Of a DNA stretch of 64,000 nucleotides, positions 12,281 through 23,576 are shown piece after piece. Source of the stretch: Cryptomeria japonica. Its lineage: Eukaryota > Streptophyta > Pinopsida > Cupressales > Cupressaceae. The notes beneath the pieces are model-generated. The model was given only the letters and a program-made list of their open reading frames with translations. It ran no database searches and was not told where the DNA came from. Location of the stretch: NCBI RefSeq assembly GCF_030272615.1, contig NC_081412.1, positions 666,296,352 to 666,360,351 on the forward strand, given 5' to 3'. Each line of letters starts with the position of its first letter. Position 1 is the first letter of the stretch. Position numbers and translations under genes: made by a program.

Positions 12281-14870
12281 CACCGAAGGCGTCTCTTATA
12301 TGAGATGCACTGGCTGACTTTGCAAATCAATGGCCCATAATGCAACTGACAAGATGCAAGACGATCGAAAAAATCGCAAATGTCGGCTTCGTCAGATTTC
12401 GCGATTAATTACAAACGGTACATTTCTTGCTTGCGTCATCGGGTTTTTTCGTATATTTGTAGTTTCTCACACAGTAATGTATCTACGGTGACACATTTGC
12501 AAAAGAAACTAAGCTTCTGTCCTTTCGCAGGAGATAGTGATGTGAAAGGACAACTTGCATTCAACAGGGCATTTTACCCCTACCGTCACCTTGACGTACT
12601 ATCATAATAGTTGAGCGAGATGTGTCGCATTTTATTGTTTTTTTACGGAGACCATCATTACCAATGCAATTGGATGATTTTCCTTTCCTCGCTTGTGATT
12701 TACCTAACATGAGTTTGAACGAGTCTTTCTTTACTTTTGAATAAGGTATTTGATCCATTAATTTCTTTAAATAAATTAATAATAATAAGCACGCAACGAA
12801 CTGGAAACTTTGAAATGACAACAGTTCAGTAGTTGGAACTGTACTATAGGAATATTTTAATTTTAGTTATAATGATGGCTTTAGTGGGAGCTGAATATTT
12901 GTAACTATATTTTATGATTTGTGTAATATAACTATTAATGTTAGATATATTATATGTTTGAAATTTAATTGTAGTTTTAATATATAATATATTTATTATT
13001 ATTATGTATTATGTTTTTATCTAAAATTTATTTTTAAATAAAAACATATTATAATAGATTAAATATTTATTGAAATATATTTCAAATATTTATTTATATT
13101 TATTATTTAATATGGTTAGATGTGAGTCATTTAATAGAATAATGAGATTTTGTCATTTTCTTATTTGTTATTTTTTCAGTTTAGTGTTTTAGTTGTTTGT
13201 TTTTTTCATTGTGATCATTTATTTTCTCATTTTTTTATTTATTTTTGCTTTATTGGAGATTATTTTTATTATGCTTTGGTTAAGTTTCATAATATCTATA
13301 TGTGTAGAATACGACATACAATTTTTTTGAATGGTGTACAACACAAACCAACGAATGGCCCTCGTGTCTCCATCCAATGGAAAAAATCTCACTCTTAGTT
13401 CTAATTCGACAACTACAAATGAGACACTATCCATGATCAAGTAAATGAAGTATGTAAGGAAACCCATTGATAATATTCTGGGTTGCTTTTATAGTATTTA
13501 TTATTTTCCAATCATTTATTTTAATAATTATTATGTATATTTAAGTTAAATTAAAGCAATCATAAAATTATGAATTTATTTTGTATCTTTTTAATATGTT
13601 TCATTTTAATTTATATTTAAGTTTTATTTTTATTAATTATTTGTCTTCTTTATGAAATTACCAATAATAATTACAAGTAATAAGAAATATATAAGTTGAA
13701 TTAAATAAATCATAAAATTAGGAATTGATTTTTTATCTTTTTAATAGGTTTTGACTTTAATTTATATTTAAGTTTGAAACTCATTTTAATTATTTTTATC
13801 TTTTTATGGAATTGCAAATAATAATTAAAAGTGTTTAGGATTAATATCATCTATAATTGTTTGTCTCATTATCTCTACTTCTATCTTATTCACTCATCTC
13901 TCCCACTCTTTTTTCTCCATCTCTTTACTTCTCTCCCCCCTCTAACTCCCTCTTTCTCCTTCCCTCATTATCTCTCTCTATCTAGACCTCTCTCTGTCCT
14001 CTTCGTATCTTTTTGTACATCTATTTCTCTATCTCTCTCCCTATCCCTCTATCTATATCTCTCCCTCTTTCCTTGTCCCTCTCCCCCTTTTCTTATCTCT
14101 CTTCCTCTCTCCCCCCTCTTCTCTTTCTTCCTCCTATACTTATCTCTCTGCCTTTCTCTCCCTCCTTCTCTCTATCTTTTCCCATCCCTCCCTCCCTCCC
14201 TCCCTTCTTATCCCCTACTAATATTTCTATGTCTACATCTCTCTCCCTTTCTCTTCCTATATAGTTATATTTATCTATTTTTTCCCCCATATATATCCAT
14301 CTCTTCCACTTTCTCTCCCTTTCTCTTTTTCTCTCTCCCTCTCTATCTCCCCTCATCTCTCTCCCTCTTTCCATCTCTTTTTACCTATCTCTCTATCTTT
14401 ATCTTTCTTCCCCTTGCTATATCTTCTTATATCTATCTTTCTTTCACTCGATCTCACCATCTATATTTCTCTCTATATCTATATCTTCTCCAATATCTCT
14501 TTATCTCTCTATCTATCTCTATCTTTATCACCCCTTCTACCTTTTTCTCTCTAGATATCTATTTGTTTCCCTCTTCCTCTCTTACTCCATCTTCATCGCT
14601 AACTCTATCTTCCTCTCTTCTTAATGTAGAGGTTTTATTTCAATCATGTTTGTATCCCTATAAGTGGATGCATAGGATTTATAGCTATCACATTTCATTG
14701 AGACATTTGTTGTACAATCAACATCATTTTCTATATGGCCTACCAGTTAACCTTGTTCTTTTTTTTATTGAACCAAACAATTCACTTCATGTATTGCACA
14801 ATATATGCAAGAAATAGACCCCATAAAAATCCTAAATGAACTTTTCGATGTACCTATTGCACACCAAGGT
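12281..14870. mobile_element. Unidentified 2.6-kb insertion inside the solo LTR
   Basis: The AT-rich LTR sequence is interrupted at about 12281 and resumes at about 14870. The insert contains AT-rich DNA (12850-13850) and a long pyrimidine tract. It carries no recognisable protein. Its right end has a short hairpin (ttgcac ... gtgcaa) followed by CTAG and then T, reminiscent of a Helitron 3' end. The left end does not show a clear TC start next to A. Boundaries are approximate. Confidence 0.4.
13855..14625 (+). repeat. Long pyrimidine (CT-rich) tract
   Basis: For about 770 bp the plus strand is almost only C and T, in short runs such as tctctctcc, with interspersed tat. A 328-codon open frame through it is low-complexity Ser/Leu/Pro and is not a gene. 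Confidence 0.9.
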
Positions 14871-15694
14871 GCAATTGCTAGTTTATTTAAATGTGAGAGA
14901 TGGGATTTTGGGGGATTTAAATAAATATTAATTAAATGTGAGAGAATATTTAATTAAACAAATATGATTTATTTATTTAATTAATGGTCTAAATTTGGTT
15001 AAGTGAATTAAATCAAATAAATTGAATAATTTATTTAATTAATAGGAGAAGAGGGTTAAGATGAATTAATTAAATTAATGTTGATCGATGGTTAAATAAT
15101 CAAATAAATACTAAGTATTCATTTAATTAAGTGGACAGATTTGTGTGTCTACACTTTCTTTCAAGGTTGATTCGTTAGCTAGGGTTTGACTAAGGCAAAC
15201 CCCTATCCACAACCCTTATTCCCTTCTTTTCTGTGTGTAGGTTGCAGGTGCACTACTGTAATTGCAGGTTTGGACTTCATTTTTAGAGACGAAAAACCCT
15301 TTTCGATGCATGGATTTTTCGGAGGACCAAGTACACTTTCAACTTGGTCTCGACGACTTTTCTCCAAATTTGCAGGGCAGGTCCATATCAGTCTAAATAC
15401 CTCAGATCCAAAGTTAAAGTGCGATCCCGAATTGGTAGCTCCTTATTTCACCCATTTTGTTTTCATTTTCTGCATAGTCAACAAGACAACTCTGCTACTT
15501 ACAAAAGAGGGTAAATTGGCATTGCACCCTTGCAATTCGCCTAGTATTCAGATCCTTATTCACTCTAGGGTCTGGATCTAGTGAATTCAACCCCTCTTTT
15601 GAATGTAAAGTATCTCCCAAGTGAAAATCATTCTAGTGATTTCCTTTCTCTCTCCTAGGTGGGGAATCACTAGGGTTCAATTTTCCACTTTACA

Positions 15695-17400
15695 CATTGT
15701 TGGTAAGTAGATTTGTCATTACGGTCGTTTACCTGAAACTAACCCTATTTGCCTGATAAGCAATGACAAACGTTCCAATAGTTGGAGAGATCATTCTGTG
15801 AAACACGATCTTCCTCTACATTTGAGAGGGGCAGCTCCCTCGTATGATAGGGGTGTTTAGGATTTTCGTGTACTTTTAACCTGAAAGTACATAAAGGAGA
15901 AAACGTAGAACACAAACAAGAAATAAAGATAGAAACCCTAACAACAGACATATGACCATCAAATGAGATTTCTCAATATTTGCAACAAATTACAAGGGGA
16001 GTTTGTAACGTAATATGCTTAGCGATGAGATGACGATAAACAAGAATGAAAAATCTCAACATACGCAGAGATAAGATACTTCAACACATTCAAACTGAGA
16101 TACCAAAGGTTGCTTGTGCATCATCACATCAATTGTACAATTCACATATGCATAAAAAGACTACTAATTTGACATACGAGAAATCAGCAATGATAACACA
16201 TGAATACATTTAGAACATATGAACTAAGACGTATTATTCATTATCCTTTTAAAAATATACAAGTCCAAAATACTTTCTATACTTAGTGCAAATCAAAATG
16301 TCATTACAAGTTTCTCCTGGAATTCTAGCAGAGTTTTCCCCTCTGTAAAAAGTCTCCCCCCAACATTACAAATATCCTTCCCTTTATAGGTTTGAAGGAT
16401 AACTACCTTATAACCAACTTCAATCCTGGGTTAATAACTAGCTCTTTTCTGCGTAAATTTCGATGAGTTAATAACTTACACACTTATGCGCAGAAAAAGT
16501 CAATTTCCTAACCTTTGGTTACAATAAGTGACATAAGTCACATTTATCAATGAGAATTTGAAACTCATAACATCAAAAGGACAATAAGATATTGGTTTCA
16601 TTGATGTGGCAATGTGTCCTCTTGCAATCATAAAGAGCTTGTTTTTGGAGGAAATCCAACTCCAACTTGGAAAGTTGCTCCCTTTTGTGTAATCAAATGT
16701 CACTCCTTCGTAGCTTTGCAATTTTGGACTTGCATCTCCATTCCTCCTCAAAAGCACCACAAGTCACAAAATGAAAATCCAATTCATCAGAACTTACATC
16801 ATGATATGATCCATCTAAAAGAACAACCCACACAACAACAAGAAAGCCTACTAGGACATCATTAGTCATAATCCTTCCATGACATAAACCCTTTAGACAC
16901 ACATTAAAGTATCAAATGTCTTCTCATTAGGAGCAAACCAATTCTACTTCTTTGTCCCATTGAATAGACTTTTCAAAACATGACCAATATGTCCCATTTT
17001 CATACATAGCTACAAGAGACATCTTTAAATCTTCATTTCAGGCCATTCTTTAAAATAGGTATTCGATCATTTACATTCAAGGTGTTTTCACTGTTTTGGC
17101 CTTCACATTCCCCATCAAATTTATGTTCAAAAACTTTGAATTCCATGTTCCTTGATTTTATGCATTGACAGTGTTACTATAACAAATGTATCATCAACAT
17201 CAGAGCATCCTTGTGAGTTTCACATATGCACTCCTCAATAGGACATTAGAACCTTTACGTTTGACAAGTAGGTTGACACATATGATATACCAACTCTCCA
17301 ATATGTTCTCATTCTTAAAGGACTATGATTGCATTCATTTTCAATTTTGCACTTCAATCATCAGAAGGTGTTCAAGGGTGCTTCATTAATTCAAATCAAG
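15695..17400. other. No gene recognised
   Basis: This is moderately AT-rich sequence with no supported coding frame. A minus-strand TATA-like word (cctataaagggaagg, near 16375-16390) suggests another decayed LTR, but no termini or target duplication were found. Confidence 0.5.
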
Positions 17401-19700
17401 AACTTCCTTGCAAAATCCATGTCGTACACATTCTGCAATTATTTCATGGGATGACATTCTCTTCAGGCATTTTGTCGAACAGTTCTTGCGCTTGTCTATG
17501 CTTCCACATTCACATCATGGAGGGTGTGAAAAAGATAGCAAATTCATCTTTGTGCTCGCCTGTACATTTTCAACTATAATAATATCTGACAATAATTTAC
17601 TCTACGATATGTCTTGATGGGTATCCATTTGCTATTTCTGGATATGCGATATAACTAGTGCATTGTTATAGTATTGCAATTCTACTTCTCATATTGTTTA
17701 TACCTAGAAAAACACATCCATACAACCGCCACTAGTCTAAATAGCATAATAAAATAATTGAATTGCATTTGCTTGAAAGTTTCTAAATGTTCATTCTGTG
17801 CATATCCTGAGATAATTGTATTCCATGGATGACATCGTTCGAGGTATTCTGCTGAACAATGAACATGTGGCGCAGATGTTTTGATGGGTGTCAATACCCT
17901 GTTCAAAGTCCATTTTGTGGATATCCTGCAATTATCACAATTCATGAGACCACACTTCTGCAATGCAAAATTTCATGAGACCACATTTCTGCAATGCAAA
18001 ATTTCATGAGGCCACATTTTTGCGATATAACTTGTACCAGGAAATACGTTTCAATGAAGAGCATTCTGTCGAATAGTTCACGTGCCATGTCTGTGCTTCA
18101 ATGGTTGAGAGCTCGGTTAACATCATATCCTGCAACCATCATATTTCCATTTTGCAACACGAGCTTGGTTGAGAGCGTTGTCATCACCGCATATCATGAG
18201 ACTACATCTTTGGGATTAATGCCTGCCAAAGAGACGTTTCTTTGCAGAATTATATCAAACTGTTCACGTGAGTTGTCTATGCTATTTCTAGATTTGCAAC
18301 ACCATCTACTAGAACAGCTGTGACCACAACACCTAACGCAATTCCTCCATCATTATGCGCAGATGAATGTCTATTGGCAATTTGGGTGTGTCTTGCGATT
18401 ATCGCATGTGGAGAGATCTCATTTATTCCCCTGCTGTGTCTAAGCAAGAAACATCATATTATCAAAGTTCACGTCCCACATTAATGCCTCTATGGTCTGT
18501 AACAATTCAAACACATGAAATGGCTTGGGTTGTTAAACAATCTACATCTTTTTCTATGCATTTACAGCTCACAATGAACTTCCATGGTTTGCAATCATGT
18601 CTTCCCTTTCTGCAGATGTTCCAAGAAAACTCCACTGACTTCAACCTTTGACCAAAATGACTTTGTGCTGGTTCGATGCTTATGGGACCTTTGTTCGAAG
18701 AACCCGAGGGGAGGGATGAAGGCACTTGAGGGGTTCCAAGAAAACCATTTGATCGACATGAAAGCCCCTACTATTCGGCCCTACAATCTTATGGGATGTG
18801 TGGAGATACTGTTGGATACAATGGCGAGATAATTGGAAACACCATGGGCTCTTGAGGGACTCAAAAGAATTTTGAGCAGAAGTTGGGGCTGCAAACCGAG
18901 CTAATTCTCTAGAGCAGTTGCAATGACAACACTCGACAAAATTCTTCTATCTTTATGCTTTGATAAATTCCCATAACACCCCTTTCAACAACAGTTCACA
19001 TGCATTATTTACATTAACGGTCCCTTCTAAGCTTTCATGAGATGACATTGTTTTGAGGTGTCTTCATTCAGAGCTTCTTCGTTGTCTGCTTATAAAGGTT
19101 GTGGAATTTGGCCTTTCATCCGCCAATTGCAACATGCATTATGTCAAACAATTATCGTGCAATGTTGAATCAAACAGTTCATGTGCAATGTTGATGCTTC
19201 CATGATTTGCAATCACCGTGTTACATATTTCCTTGAGGCAGTTTGTCAGACAGTTAGCTGTGTGCTTTAAAGCTTCCAAAGCTCTTCTTAAGAACTGTTC
19301 AAAACAATGTTAAAATGCTGCTCGGAGGTGCTTCATTAATTCAAAGGTTGTAAAAGTTTCCATTGTCATGCAGGTCGGAAGCATGGAGAATGGTTGTGAG
19401 GTTTGGAATTAAACCAACCAAATGCAATTGCTTGGAAGTTTCCTTAGCTTTTTGAACAAAATCATTTGGTGCATACCCTGCAATAAATTCACTTTGTTCT
19501 TTGAGATGACATTTCATTGAGACATCCAATCGAACAATTCACATGTCACTATATGCTTCTCAAGATCTGCATTCTGCATAATTTTGTTAAACATTTCATT
19601 AGTAGTGTTTGTGCTTTCATGATGTGCATTCATGTCGATCAAAGCAGCTGCAACTTCAACATCTGGTGAAACCATTTACCTTCAACGCATTGATGAATGT
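17400..19700 (-). pseudogene. Decayed pentatricopeptide repeat (PPR) gene
   Basis: PPR proteins bind RNA in plastids and mitochondria. On the minus strand several separated PPR motifs can be read in different frames. They include QAQELFDKMPEENVIP near 17440-17500, WNTIISGYAQNEHLETFKQM near 17760-17830, IAGYPQNGL near 17905-17950, MARELFDRM near 18055-18090, SREQFDIILQRNV near 18225-18270, and IAGYAPNDFVQKAKET near 19395-19490. The LFDKMP and WNxxIxGYAQNG words are typical of the plant PLS-type family. Frames change and stops fall inside motifs, for example TGA where the motif usually has Trp. No start, transit peptide or C-terminal E/DYW domain was found, so this is a pseudogene. An unrelated stretch may be inserted near 18650-18900. 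Confidence 0.7.
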
Positions 19701-19762
19701 TCATAACCTGTTGTTTGAAGCTCGTTTTTAAAATCTTATGAAAGAGGTTAAGAATGCTCAAT

Positions 19763-19972
19763 TTTTGATCATTTCTAACCTCTTGACAAAGTGAGACTTG
19801 CAAGGTTAAGAAATGAGGTTAGAAATGCTCAATTTTTTAGCATTCCTAACCTTTTTGTGAAAGGTTATAAATATGGGTTAGAAATGCTCAAAAAGTGAGC
19901 ATTTCTAACCTTTTTGACAAAAGGTTGAGAAATGAGGTTAAGAATGCTCAAAAAGTGAGCATTTCTAACCTT
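19763..19972. repeat. Cluster of short hairpins (GGTTAGAAATGCTC inverted repeats)
   Basis: The word ggttagaaatgctc and its complement alternate through this stretch. The clearest unit, 19875-19909, has perfect 14-bp arms around a 7-nt loop. Similar pairs precede and follow it. It could be a MITE-like remnant or a small-RNA source. Confidence 0.8.
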
Positions 19973-19984
19973 GTGTTTCAACGA

Positions 19985-20579
19985 GCTATCCTTTACACCT
20001 TGGAAACCATTTTTTGTTGAGGATGAATCAAGGAAGAATGCCACTGATGTCTAAAGATGATTTTCTTATCGCAAATGATCAAACATATTGAAATAATTTA
20101 AAATATTAAATTATCATTTAAGAAATAATTTAAATATTTTAAATATATCGCTTTGGATGGAGAAAAATGGCATAACTTTCAAACGGTAGGGAGTTAGGTC
20201 CTTAAATTTGAAACACGCGTCAATGAAAGGGAAAAAGGTCCACACAATTATTTACACCTCATGATGAAGCCTTAAATGAGATATTTTAATCATTTGGGAG
20301 CAACCGACACCAAAAATTGAAAGTTTAAAATATGACAAAGTATGAACTAGGTTCAAGTGAAAGTTGGATGTGTGATACAAAATGATGTTTAGATCCTGAC
20401 TGTCAACTAGTTTCCCTCAATTTGTGGTAATTCTCAAAATTCTTCCATTTTTTAGATTTTGACTAGCAAGGACCTTGGATAATGCCCTCATCACCTACGT
20501 GTAAACACTCATTGGACCTTTACTCGACATTGAGATCGATTTGAAATTTAAATTTTAGGTATGCCAAATGTGGGGGCAA
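19985..20579. other. No gene recognised
   Basis: Non-coding, with no repeat family recognised. Confidence 0.5.
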
Positions 20580-21010
20580 CACACACATATATATGTATAT
20601 GTATATGTACATATATGTATACACACACGTGTGTGTGTGTGTGTGTGTGTGTATAGACACACACACACACACACACACATACACATTCATAAACACACAC
20701 ACATATAGATACATAAACATTTATATACATATACATATATATACATACATATATGTATACACACACACACACTATATATATATATGTATATATGTATATA
20801 TATATATACATATACATATATATGTATATGTATATATATACACACACACATATATATACACATATACATATACATATATATACATATAGATATGTATATG
20901 CATATATATACATACATATATATATGTATATACATACATATATATGGCTACATACATATATATATATGTGTGTGTGTGCGTGTGTATGTATATATATGTA
21001 TGTATATATG
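20580..21010. repeat. Compound TA/TG/CA microsatellite
   Basis: About 430 bp of alternating purine-pyrimidine steps, including adjacent TG and CA runs near 20628-20682 that are complementary. The many overlapping frames of Tyr, Ile, His and Thr are low-complexity artefacts. Confidence 0.95.
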
Positions 21011-22141
21011 GGTAAAAGTACAAACTTGTGTCTCACTTTTATAAAGGAAAAGGCTAACAACAACAAAACAATTCAACTTCAATGGCACAAAAGTGATATT
21101 TCTATTTGGTATTTGAAGATGATGTAAACTGATGAAATGTGTAAAACTGGATGAAGTTTATGCCTATTATTTTAAAAAAAAATTTGGAACAAGAATTGAT
21201 ATGTTTTTTCTATTATTAAAGTCATTTTTTCAATTATTGAAAAATATTGCAAATCAGGAGTTTCACCTCCCACCACAAAACTATATGTAAATAATTTTGT
21301 TTTCCTCTGTTTTTGAAATATGTTTTAGATGACATCCATATCCAGTGCAGAAAAATAAATAAATATCATTTCGATGTATATTTTCACCGTTATAACAATT
21401 CAAAGTCAAAGTTTCTCAAAATTGACAGTTTTCGTCTCCCACCAAATTTCCCCTATCAAAACTATAGCAATCCCAAAAAACCTTATATATTCTTGAAGAG
21501 GACTCTCTCCTCTAGTGTTATATATAATTTTAAAATTTTTTGATATGATTTACTATTTTTTTTGTTTTTCCGAATTAGAGTCTTCTCGAATGTTAATATA
21601 CCTACCTGTAGTATTTTATAATTTTAATATACCAATTCTAATTGAAATTCTATAAAAATTATATATCAACGTTCGTCACTCCGAGCTCTCGAAAAGGGTA
21701 TTTTTAGTTTTAAAAATAAAATAAAAATTGATGGTCAAATTCTTAGCAGAACTTGAAAGTTCTGCAAATTGGGGGGTTTTGATGAGTAGGCTTCCATGTG
21801 GGATGCCACATAGGCAACCTCGCCCGAGTGGGTCTCGACTGAGTCCTACTCGGCCAAGTTCCCTAAGTGGCAGGACCCTCCACGAGTGGTCGCGTGGGGA
21901 AGCAACCGCTCACTTCCCCACCCTTTCCCTCATATATTTTTGAGGTGTTTTTTTAATTTTTTAAAAACAAAAAAACAAAAAACAATTCATAAAATCTTCA
22001 AGGTTTTTTCTAGGAAGTTGATTTTTTTCAAGGAAGGAGATGATTTTTTCGAAGGAGGTGATTTTTTGCAAAGGAGTTGAATTTTTCCTTAAGGAGTATT
22101 CACTTGCGATTCAAGGAAAGCAAATTTCAATACTTTGTGTA
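21011..22141. other. No gene recognised; GC-rich patch near 21770-21920
   Basis: Mostly AT-rich. A short GC-rich patch with repeated cgagtgg and actcgg words stands out but carries no identifiable gene. Confidence 0.5.
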
Positions 22142-23560
22142 ATGGGGAATAAAAGAAATAGAGCAAAAAAATATGATCGTATAAGGGATGATTCAAAGAA
22201 AGGTCATACAAAACGTAATCAAGAGCAACCTGTTGATGTTGAGGAAGATCATGTTGATGTTGAAGATGATGCAACTAAAGTAGTGGAAGAAATTAGTACT
22301 AGTCAATTTCTGTCATGAGAAATTTGATGGAGATGAATGAGGATTCTCTTTTCAGTCAAATTTTATCTAAACACATGGTACCTGAGAGCACAATTAAATT
22401 GCATTGCAAAAACATGTGGGAGGAATATTTTGAAAAAAAATCTATGGTCGGGAGAGCACAATTATTTGTAAAGTTATTTAGGAAAAGAGAAACGACTCAT
22501 GTTTTGGAGTTGTTGGGTGTCGATAATAGAAAAATCTCAGGAGGTCATGTAAAAGAAACAATAGTTGAAAATTTGCAAGATGCATTGAACCTTATTCATA
22601 CCACAAGTCGAGGAGCTGATTCAAGTGTTGCACGTAGAGCGTTGATGACTACGATTTGTAGTAAGAGGTTGTCACATAAAAGACAAGTTACAACAATTTC
22701 TGAATTGCCACATATATCTAGAAAAACTGTTCAAAGATATATTAGGAGGAGAAATATGTTAGATGAAAACATTGAAATGAATTGGGTAAATATTTGTAGA
22801 CTTCCTCGAAAAGACATAATTTTTGGAGATGTAAGAAGGCTGGTCATCGAATATTGGACCAGCCACTCCCGTGTTTCTTCCAATAGAAGGGACACTATAC
22901 AGATGAAAGATGAAGATACTAGTATGAAGATTTCACATCCTAAACATTTTGTAGATACAACATGAAGTGAACTATTTGAAGCATTCAAGGAAGAGTTTTC
23001 AGATGTGAAAATATGTCGGAGAATGTTTAAGAGGTTGTGCCCTTGCTTTGTACGCATAAATAAGGTACATGGAACTTGTTGTCGTCGAAATCATGTTGAG
23101 TTTAATCTATCCTTAGAGTCATATAAAAAAGCTAAGGTAGTACTTAATCTAGATATGGTCATCCCTGGAAGTACGACACAATTTATGAAATTAATTTTAT
23201 GTGATAAATCAGAAGATTTATATGACTTCAATGCATAATGTATAAAAAGAACATGCATTGATTGTGGAGATTTGCAAAATTTTTTATTTCAAATTGAGAA
23301 TATTGATGTTTCAATGCTAGTTTTGTAGAAGAGATTTCAATATGAGACATATCGAACTAAGTCAGGATATGAATAAAAAAAAATTGCATTGAAGAAGAGC
23401 GAATTGCCCTAACTTGAATTTATGAACAGATTTCGTACTATGATTTATCCACATATCCAACATTGTCATGGTGCATGATGGCAAGCTAAACAATTTCGTG
23501 ATTCTAAAAATTATTTTCCACCTGGTTGTATTCTTTCCAAAAAGAAGCAAGCATGTATAT
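22142..23560 (+). pseudogene. Transposase-like gene, broken
   Basis: An ATG at 22142 opens a basic then acidic N-terminus (58 codons). A one-base frame change at about 22315 leads into 216 codons. The frame then continues past a TGA at 22963 and further stops to about 23540. The middle has a helix-turn-helix-like stretch (ISRKTVQRYIRRRN) and the later part has CGDLQ, KRFQYETY and IYPHIQHCHGA blocks. I recall this block order from uncharacterised transposase-like proteins of plants and invertebrates that continue into a conserved Asp-containing segment; here the frame is lost just before it. At least two stops (a TAG before KRFQYE, and the TGA in HGA-stop-WQAKQF) fit loss of Trp or Arg by single transitions. 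Family identity is inference; catalytic residues cannot be placed. Confidence 0.5.
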
Positions 23561-23576
23561 ATAACAATATAATGAG

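Larger units (their letters stand above)
10775..15153 (-). mobile_element. Solo LTR (about 1.8 kb plus a 2.6-kb insertion)
   Basis: It begins TGATGTTG and ends GTGTCTACA. It is flanked by the exact 5-bp duplication CTTTC (10770-10774 and 15154-15158), and joining the flanks restores the L module seen intact near 1640. On the minus strand it starts TGTAGACA, the same terminus as the Tat-like LTRs at 28602, 44031 and 51572, and it shares their AT-rich inverted blocks. There is no internal coding region, so it is a solo LTR. Orientation is taken from the minus-strand TATA box near 11190. Confidence 0.85.
6396..15694. mobile_element. Foldback-like element, copy 3 (L inverted, A inverted, C, A, L)
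   Basis: This is the most complete copy: L inverted 6396-about 7605, A inverted about 7606-8335, C 8336-9075, A about 9076-10050, and L about 10051-10774 resuming at 15159-15694. The outer ends are inverted matches: it begins tgtaaagtggaaaattgg and ends with the complement of nearly that word (ttttccactttaca). The arms are about 1.9-2.3 kb. A-inverted lacks about 230 bp present in copy 2. A solo LTR with an exact 5-bp duplication interrupts the right arm. No target duplication is visible for the element itself. Long inverted arms containing tandem subrepeats resemble Foldback-type transposons; that assignment is inference. Confidence 0.6.

Noticed and set aside
13831-14817. 328-codon plus-strand open frame
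   Set aside because: Low-complexity Leu/Ser/Pro/Tyr translation of a pyrimidine tract; no domain or gene structure.
20520-21127. Several overlapping open frames on both strands
   Set aside because: All are translations of a TA/TG/CA microsatellite.
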